64,000 nt of DNA from Alopecurus myosuroides (taxonomy: Eukaryota > Streptophyta > Magnoliopsida > Poales > Poaceae), in the NCBI GenBank assembly GCA_028641055.1, contig CM054058.1, forward strand, positions 239,244,187 to 239,308,186. Direction: 5' to 3'. The notes beneath the pieces are model-generated. The model did no database searches and was not told where the DNA came from. It saw only the letters and a list, made by a program, of their open reading frames with translations. Position 1 is the first letter of the stretch. Every line of letters starts with the position of its first letter. The translations under genes were made by a program, and so were the position numbers. Shown in pieces: positions 58,290 through 64,000 of this stretch.

Positions 58290-58854
58290 TGATGACTCGG
58301 AGGAGCCTGGTGTCCGCCTGCCGTGACGCCTGCTCGGTCGAGGAGGGAGGAGAAGTCGGGAATGAAGCCTTATTGGTCCGGGAGCGTATACATAGTATTC
58401 TTTTTGTGGCGTAACGTTAGATAATACAGTACCAGATAGTATAAGTTTCAGTTTTCGGGTTTCAGGAGTAATTCAGTACTACTACTACTACCCAGCTAGC
58501 CTGTTCCTTAATTTCGATGTACTGGCACCGCGGAAGCGGGCTGCCTCTTGTTCCATTCGTTTCCATGGTCCAGTCTGGTGTGGTCTCGCCGTGCAAATGT
58601 TCCGCTCGTCGTCACTCAGACATCGCTGTTGGCGCGTGCCGTGCCGCAGGCCGTGGCGTTGGCGGTAAGCGGCGTGCAGGTGCGCGTGCCGAGGATTGCG
58701 GCGAGTACGTCGGCCTGGGCGCGGGACCGCGAATGCTCTGCACGGTGAGGCGGGTGGCGTGCCGATGCGGCGTTGCCCAGCATCTTGGGATCAGAACTCG
58801 GAAGCACGACGTGTGCGTGGTAGGAGCGTGCGCGCTGCCGCGCTGCCATGGTGT
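58290..58854 (+). other. Presumed 3' UTR and downstream flank of the candidate gene
   Basis: 58290-58500 is mixed-composition sequence with a (TAC)n run. 58517-58850 is GC-rich and open on both strands by composition only; no family recognised. Confidence 0.3.
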
Positions 58855-60895
58855 TTAGAGCATCTCCAGCCGTTCGTCCCCAACGGCCATTTCCGGCGCT
58901 ATTTTTCGTCTTAGGGGGAACCGCTTCCCATCCGCGTACCTAGGCGAACTGCGTCGGACGGTTCAATTTCGGCCGAATTTGCAAAGTTTTGACTGTTTTC
59001 GCTCAAGTTCGAGTAAATTCGTTCTAATTCGGCATGATTTTGGCACAAAACATATATTTATCGTAAAATTTGCCACACACCACCGAAAACCAAATATTTT
59101 AACATAATTAAACAAGTTTTGAGCACAAATGAAACTAGGCGTTGCCTTTCAGCCTCCAGAGATGCTCCACTAGATCACGCTGCAGCTCTTGGTGCACCTG
59201 GGGGTCTCGGATCTGATGTCGCCTAGCTATGTATGCATTCCATTCTGCCGGCACCTGATGATCGACAGTTGCAAGAGGACACTGTCTGAAATATGGTTCA
59301 GTGTCAAACACTGGGTCGTCACGCTCGTCGTCGATGATCATGTGGTGCAAGATCACACAACAGTTCATCACCTCCCACATATGCTCCTTGGACCAAGTAA
59401 GAGCAGGGTACCGGACAAGAGCAAACCGAGCTTGAAGCACACCAAATGCTCGCTCGACATCTTTCCTGCAAGCCTCTTGGCGCTGAGCAAACCAAGACTG
59501 CTTGCCTCCTGGTATTGGGTTGGAAATAGTATTCACAAATGTTGATCATCTTGGATAGATACCATCTGCTAGATAGTATCCCTTGTTGTACTGGTGGCCA
59601 TTGATCTCATAGTTCACCGGAGGGGCATGGCCTTCAACAAGATTTACGAAGACCGGGGAGCACTGTAGGACGTTGATGTCATTGTGAGTTCCAGGCATTC
59701 CAAAGAAGGCGTGTCAAATCCACAGGTCCTCTGTAGCCACTGCCTCAAGTATCACACCACAAGATCCTTTCGAGCCCTTGTACATCCCCTGCCAAGCAAA
59801 CGGACAGTTATTCCATGCCCAATGCATACAGTCGATGCTTCCAAGCATTCCCGGAAATCCTCTTGCTTCATTCTGTGCTAGGATCCGAGCATTGTCTTCA
59901 GCATTGGGTGATCTCAAGTATTTTGGGCCAAACACTGCCACCACTGCTTTGCAGAATCTCTTCAAACACTCAAAGGCAGTGGACTCAGCCATGCGCATGT
60001 AGTCATCTTGGGTATCGCCGGGAGCGCCATATGCAAGCATTCTCATAGCCACAGTGCACTTCTGGAGCGAGGTGAATCCAACCGTCCCGGTGCAATCCTT
60101 CTTGCAAATGAAATAGCTGTCGAACTCCCGAACAACGTGCACAATGTCGAGGAAGAGCTTTCGGCTCATGCAGAATCGACGCCGAAACACTGCCTCGCCG
60201 TGCAATGGAACATCGGCGAAGTAGTCGGCGTAGAGGATACAGTAGCCCTCCACTCGTTGTCTCTCTTTTCCCTTCCGGCGCCCGAACTTTGATCCACCAC
60301 GCCGTGGTTTCGCGTTCTGCGCAAACAGGGCGGTCAGAGCGGCGAGGCACATGAGGTGCTCGTCGTCGTCGACGGCTGCGTCGGCTTCCTCGTCCATCAG
60401 AGCGGCGAACATCTCCTCATCGTCGGAGTCCATTGCCGAATAGACAAAACGCCGAACACCTCACGCGTGTGTTGGAGAGCCACCTGCATGTGCCCTCGCC
60501 TGGAAGCGGCGAGCTCGCCTGGAAGCGGCGAGCTCGCCGAGAGGAGGTCTACGGCGGGGCTACGTCAGGCAGCTACGGCGTCAAAATGGATTCTAGCGGG
60601 GGCGCGGCGGTTTGGGGTAGAGAACACGGATGGGCGATCTGGGGCGAGGGAGGGGAAAGAGGGCGTGGAAAAGTCACCCTTCGCCTGACTATGCTGGCCC
60701 ACATACGCGATTTTGCTTCCGCCAGAGCCCCCAGCAGCCCCCAACGCGCTGGGTTCGGCCTGGGTTCACTGGGCGCTAAAATGGCCCAAATTGGCGCTAT
60801 TCGACGCGTTGGGGGCGCGAGTGGGCGAAAAACGGCGAACCGTCGCTAAAAAAGGCGCTCTGGGGGCTCCTGGGGGGCGGCTGGAGATGCTCTTA
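58855..60895 (-). mobile_element. PIF/Harbinger element el3 (2,035 bp) with TTA target duplication
   Basis: TTA at 58855-58857 and 60893-60895. Ends GAGCATCTCCAGCCG are perfect inverted repeats over 15 bp. Holds an almost intact DDE transposase on minus and no ORF1. The right TTA is also the left target site of el4. Confidence 0.9.
59135..60433 (-). pseudogene. PIF/Harbinger DDE transposase, el3 copy (two premature stops)
   Basis: One frame from ATG 60433 to the stop at 59135 (433 codons), interrupted only by TGA near 59716 and 59550. N-terminus acidic ([19 protein letters not shown]), then [20 protein letters not shown]. Catalytic residues: D in [17 protein letters not shown] in [11 protein letters not shown] in [16 protein letters not shown]. 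The C-terminus has HHMIIDDERDDPVFD and ends LVEHLWRLKGNA. Both TGA codons fall where the family has Trp (DLWI-W-HAFFG and IYPR-W-STFVN), so each is a single G-to-A change. Length and domain order fit plant Harbinger-type transposases (PF04827). Confidence 0.92.
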
Positions 60896-62382
60896 GGACA
60901 TCTCTGCCGGGCTGCTCAAACCATGGACAAAACATAGACAAGGTTTGAGCAGCGGTCCAGCAGGGGGACACGGAAAAAATAGGAATACTTTACTTCAGAG
61001 GGTGAGGCAAAAAACGGCCAAATTTTACATTAAAAACAAAGAAAAATACTAAACCCTAGCTAGGGTCGGCCACCGCTCACCGGAGCTACTCATCATCGTC
61101 ATCGAGGATGATGTAGTCGGGCTCGCGGAAGAGGTGACCCGGCAGGCCTGAGGAACGCGACGGCGTGGCCGTCTGGGCGGGGGCCGACAGCTCTGGTGGC
61201 GGCGCTGTCCACTGTCAGGACATGCCGACCAGGGGACGGAAAAACCTGGGACAGCGGCGCAACGCCTCCTCCTGGGCCGCCAGCCTAGCCTCCTCTGTCG
61301 CCTGGGCCGCCTGCCTGGCCTCCCGCATTGTCGCCGCCCGTGCCGGGGCCGCTGCCGCCGTAACCTCCGCCGCCAGCGCCGATGCGTCCTCGCACTCCTC
61401 CTCCTCCTGGCGTGCCCTGGCCTCTATGGCGGAGTCGTGGAGGGCCGTGCCCAGGCCCTCCCACTCCATGACCTCGTCGGGGACGGGCCCGTCCTCCCCC
61501 CTTCACCAGAGCGCGCGCGCGGCTGCTGATGTGCAGCGTCCCTGGAGGTTTGCTGGCGGGTACTGCGGGGGAGGGGGGACGCATGGTGCGGGCCACGCGC
61601 GGTGCGGCCCCCAAAGTAGGCGCACCGACTGAGGTCATGCTCGTCGGCGAACCAGGTGTCCCAGTGGGGAGTGTCCAGAGCGAACGCTGGATGCATGCGG
61701 AGGTCGTCGGGGAGCTCCTCCCGACGGCGGAGAATCTCGTTCTCCCGCTCCAGACCCGCCTTGGGGACCGGCGGCGCCGGAATCCTCTCCGGGTTGAGGT
61801 GTCACCCGTCCGCAAGGTGGACGTCCAGATAGGGTACTGGGATCGCGTTGTCCTAGTACCACTGGCACTTGTCCGCGTTGAGGTACGAACGCCGCCACAC
61901 GCGGTTGTCCTCTTCCTCATCAGCGGCCGCCGGGGGAGGTGAAGGGGGTGCGACAGCGTGAGGAAACCGCCTCCTTGTTGTTCTTCCCCTCTAGCCACCA
62001 GCGGCGCGACATCGTGGCGGTGAGGAGAGGGGACGAGGCGCTAGGTTTTCGTCGCCAACGTTTATGGGGACGCAGTGGGAGAGTGGGGAGTGGGGGCGGT
62101 TGTGTGGGGACAGGGAGACACATGTCGTTTAATAAGGATGGAAGGGGTAGGCGAACGGGCGGTGTACCGCTGACGGGCGGGCCACCCCGTCGCGCGCACC
62201 CGCGCGAGAGCGCGTCCGCAACCGCTCAAATCTCGACCAAATCTGGCCTGGTTTGAGCAGGCCCGGACCAAAAACGGACGCGGCTGGGAGATAGGCAGCG
62301 CCGTAGGTGTCTGGTTTTCGGCCGGGCTGCTCAAATCGGTCCTGTCCGGGCGAAGTAAGCAGCCCCGTAGGAGATGTCCTTA
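60893..62382. mobile_element. PIF/Harbinger-type element el4 (1,484 bp) with TTA target duplication
   Basis: TTA at 60893-60895 (shared with el3) and 62380-62382 (shared with el5). Ends GGACATCTCTGCCGGGCTGC and inverted GGACATCTCCTACGGGGCTG. Subterminal GCTCAAA/TTTGAGC motifs occur near 60913, 60943, 62223, 62251 and 62328. Carries a decayed Ala/Glu-rich ORF, no transposase. Confidence 0.82.
61215..62012 (-). pseudogene. Unidentified Ala/Glu-rich ORF carried by el4
   Basis: ATG 62012 (minus): MSRRWWLEGKNNKEAV. Readable blocks continue in several frames: VWRRSYLNADKCQWY, VPYLDVHLADG, LDTPHWDTWFADEHDLSRC, then a helical ALHDSAIEARARQEEEE and EEARLAAQEEALRR, ending FFRPLVGMS at 61215. At least two stops (for instance TAG after CQWY) and two frame changes. 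The pattern of a short basic start, a W-rich middle and a long Ala/Glu helix looks like a real ancestral protein. I recall similar grass TE-associated predictions but no function. Confidence 0.5.
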
Positions 62383-62706
62383 GAACATCTCCACCAGCAC
62401 TGTCTGATACCCCTCTTTGGGCACGCGAGACGCCCCAAAAGACGACGACTTGATGAAATAGTTTGAATTTTGTTATTAAAAATGGAAACCGTCTACATAT
62501 CTCATATCCGACAAACACGCCCGGCCATATCTAATATCCGACAAACACGCACGACGATCAACTGAAAGTCTCGGCCATACAAGCACCATCATCACCATCG
62601 GTGCATGAGATTTTAGTGCTCGATCACCTGTTCGACGTCCTCTTCTTCCTCCCTGGCCTCCTCTTCTTCCTTGGCCTTCGCTAGAGACGTCGGGATGCGT
62701 CGCCTT

Positions 62707-64000
62707 TCAGCCTGGAAGTAGGCCTTTTGATCGGGGCTCATGTGAGCGCTCTTCGGCCTTCTCCACCATCTTGGCAATGTTCGTGGTCAAAGAAAGAAAG
62801 ATATTCCACCTGTTTTGGATATCGGCGTGCATCTTCTGTTTGCTCGTCGTCGATACGGCCACCTTCTTCATGCATACGGCTATGGCATCTTGGATGTCGC
62901 CTGCCGCTGCCGGTTTCTTTCCAGCATTTTCCTTTTTGTTCCCAATAGGTTGTTCAGAGATTCTCCCCGTCATCTTGGTTTTCATCCACGCCGCCCCCCC
63001 CCCCCCCCCCGCCGCCCTTTGCCGATCGAAGTGAGCCGCCAACTTTTCCACTTTGGGCAGTTTTGAATATTGGTCCAAACATGCATGAATTTGAAAGGCT
63101 TCTTGCAATCCATGTTTAGTTCGGCGTACATCTTGTGAGCATCCTTCATCTACACAAAGGCCGACGTCATAATAAGCAAGGAAAGTAGAAAAAAGGGCAT
63201 GGTCACAACTTGAAATGCTTCTTACTTTCATCTCGTCATTCTTACCACTCTTGTCCCTCGTGTAGATTTGGTCATGGCAGCCATGAAATTTGTTGGAAGG
63301 CCCTTGAAGAATGACCCACCGGTTTTCAATTCCTTTTGCATTGCAATCGGGGAGGTAGTCGTGCTTTTGATATGCCTTCCTTTTGTTGAAGTCTTTCAAA
63401 ATACGCTTCCAATACGCCTCACGTGTTTCTTGTGCGCCTTTACCGGTATCAATGCTCACGAACATCCATGATTCCGCCAACAGTTCATCCTCCAAGCCGG
63501 ACCACCTCTTGCCTCGGCATCCCGACTTCTTGATGCTCTGGTTGATGTCGACGTCATGGAAATCTTCTTCACCCATGCCGGTATCCTCGTCATGGACATC
63601 GACGTAGGTCTGTCCACCATCACCTTGCCTGAATTGATTGGCGTCATAGTACACGGTGGAGTTGCGGATAATGGCATGCAACGCCTCCTATCAAACACCT
63701 GGCAATCAACACATAATACACCTGGCCATCCGGCCTCTCACAATCATAATGGCATCAATAAATTTGAGCAGCAATTAGTGCACACAAACATAATTCTAAC
63801 AAGAATCAACACACCTCGTTCGGTTGTGTCGTTTGGTCGATCATGCTAGCGCCTTGTTCGCCGAAGAGTTTGCCTCGGGATGCCGTCTGGTCACCGCTTA
63901 TGGCTCCACTCCGACGCAGCGTCGGTGACTCGAAGAGGGCCTTGTTGAGGTCGATGTCGCCTGACTCCGTCGGCTCGTTGGGCGAGATGGAGAAATGGGA
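62707..64000 (-). pseudogene. PIF/Harbinger ORF1 (Myb/SANT-like, NAM-associated C-terminus), partial
   Basis: Exon 1 (to 63815) reads IDLNKALFESPTLRRSG; exon 2 63687-63226; exon 3 from 63149. Both introns are GT-AG. Exon 2 holds the Myb/SANT-like domain: CRGKRWSGLEDELLAESWMF, EAYWKRILKDFNKRKAYQ, GIENRWVILQGPSNKFHGCH. Exon 3 holds a NAM-associated-type region: CKKPFKFMHVWTNIQNCPKW, then in another frame EQPIGNKKENAGKKPAA and NIAKMVEKAEERSHEP. ORF1 binds element ends and partners the transposase in PIF/Harbinger transposition. The frame changes in exon 3 between the CPKW motif and a 17-base C run (62994-63010). The N-terminus lies beyond the window. Confidence 0.8.
62994..63010. repeat. 17-base poly-C run in ORF1
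   Basis: Pure C run flanked by GCCG. It encodes poly-Gly on minus and is prone to slippage or assembly error. Confidence 0.9.

Larger units (their letters stand above)
62380..64000 (-). mobile_element. PIF/Harbinger element el5 (left part; runs off the window)
   Basis: Left target site TTA at 62380-62382 (shared with el4). The terminus GAACATCTCCACCAGCACTG starts at 62383. ORF1 is on minus and enters from beyond 64000; a transposase, if present, would lie to the right. Confidence 0.78.

Noticed and set aside
58517..58858. 113-codon GC-rich frame before el3
   Set aside because: Open on both strands by composition, no family recognised, no good start context.

Overview
The window looks like intergenic DNA of a large-genome pooid grass, most likely Triticeae (wheat/barley/rye) or a close relative. 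The evidence is TE content: Ty3/Gypsy LTRs opening TGATACGTC/TGATACATC, a LARD with LTRs opening TGTAACATCCC, PIF/Harbinger elements with GAGCATCTCC termini, a grass-type Helitron, and a LINE stub with a grass-type 3' end. I see no rRNA, tRNA or CRISPR. At most one host locus is visible, a two-exon candidate at 55.5-58.3 kb encoding a very short peptide. No species is claimed.

Left half (1-37.9 kb), nested LTR retrotransposons. Two related Athila-type elements without RT or integrase lie tail-to-tail: E1 on + (gag-protease remnant 3029-4045, 3' LTR 19022-20599) and E2 on - (3' LTR stub 20607-20732, gag remnant 23376-23969, 5' LTR split between 24128-24682 and 35892-36927). E1 is interrupted by a complete 12.2 kb Tat-lineage Gypsy element (6092-18287, TSD CGTAC). 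That element carries decayed gag-PR-RT-RNaseH-aRNaseH-INT on - and an intron-containing antisense accessory gene on + (7270-10362). The 5' LTR of E2 is split by an 11.2 kb LARD (24683-35886, TSD ATCTA) with two 4,676-bp LTRs around a 1.85 kb non-coding core.

Middle (37.9-51.7 kb), DNA transposons and Helitron. A degenerate PIF/Harbinger ORF1 region (37.9-39.2 kb) is followed by a Mutator-like element (40142-46928, 9-bp TSD GACAATGCC) with ~600-bp TIRs and a two-exon GRF-type zinc-finger gene. Its right TIR is split by a 5,010-bp non-autonomous Helitron (41902-46911) carrying a GT14 (GlcAT14-like) gene fragment and a Gypsy polyprotein tail. A Copia-like LTR and a second MULE-like element with a plant-mobile-domain pseudogene follow.

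Right end (51.7-64 kb), PIF/Harbinger arrays. Five PIF/Harbinger-type elements sit end-to-end, neighbours separated by a single shared 3-bp target site. The first array is TAA-el1-TAA-el2-TAA (51731-54878). The second is TTA-el3-TTA-el4-TTA-el5 (58855 to the window end). Cargo differs: el1 and el3 carry DDE transposases, el2 an AP2/ERF-like ORF, el4 an unidentified Ala-rich ORF, el5 a Myb/SANT ORF1. The arrays flank the candidate host gene. Most coding content is pseudogenic, and where the ancestral codon can be guessed, nonsense changes look like C-to-T or G-to-A decay of methylated DNA.
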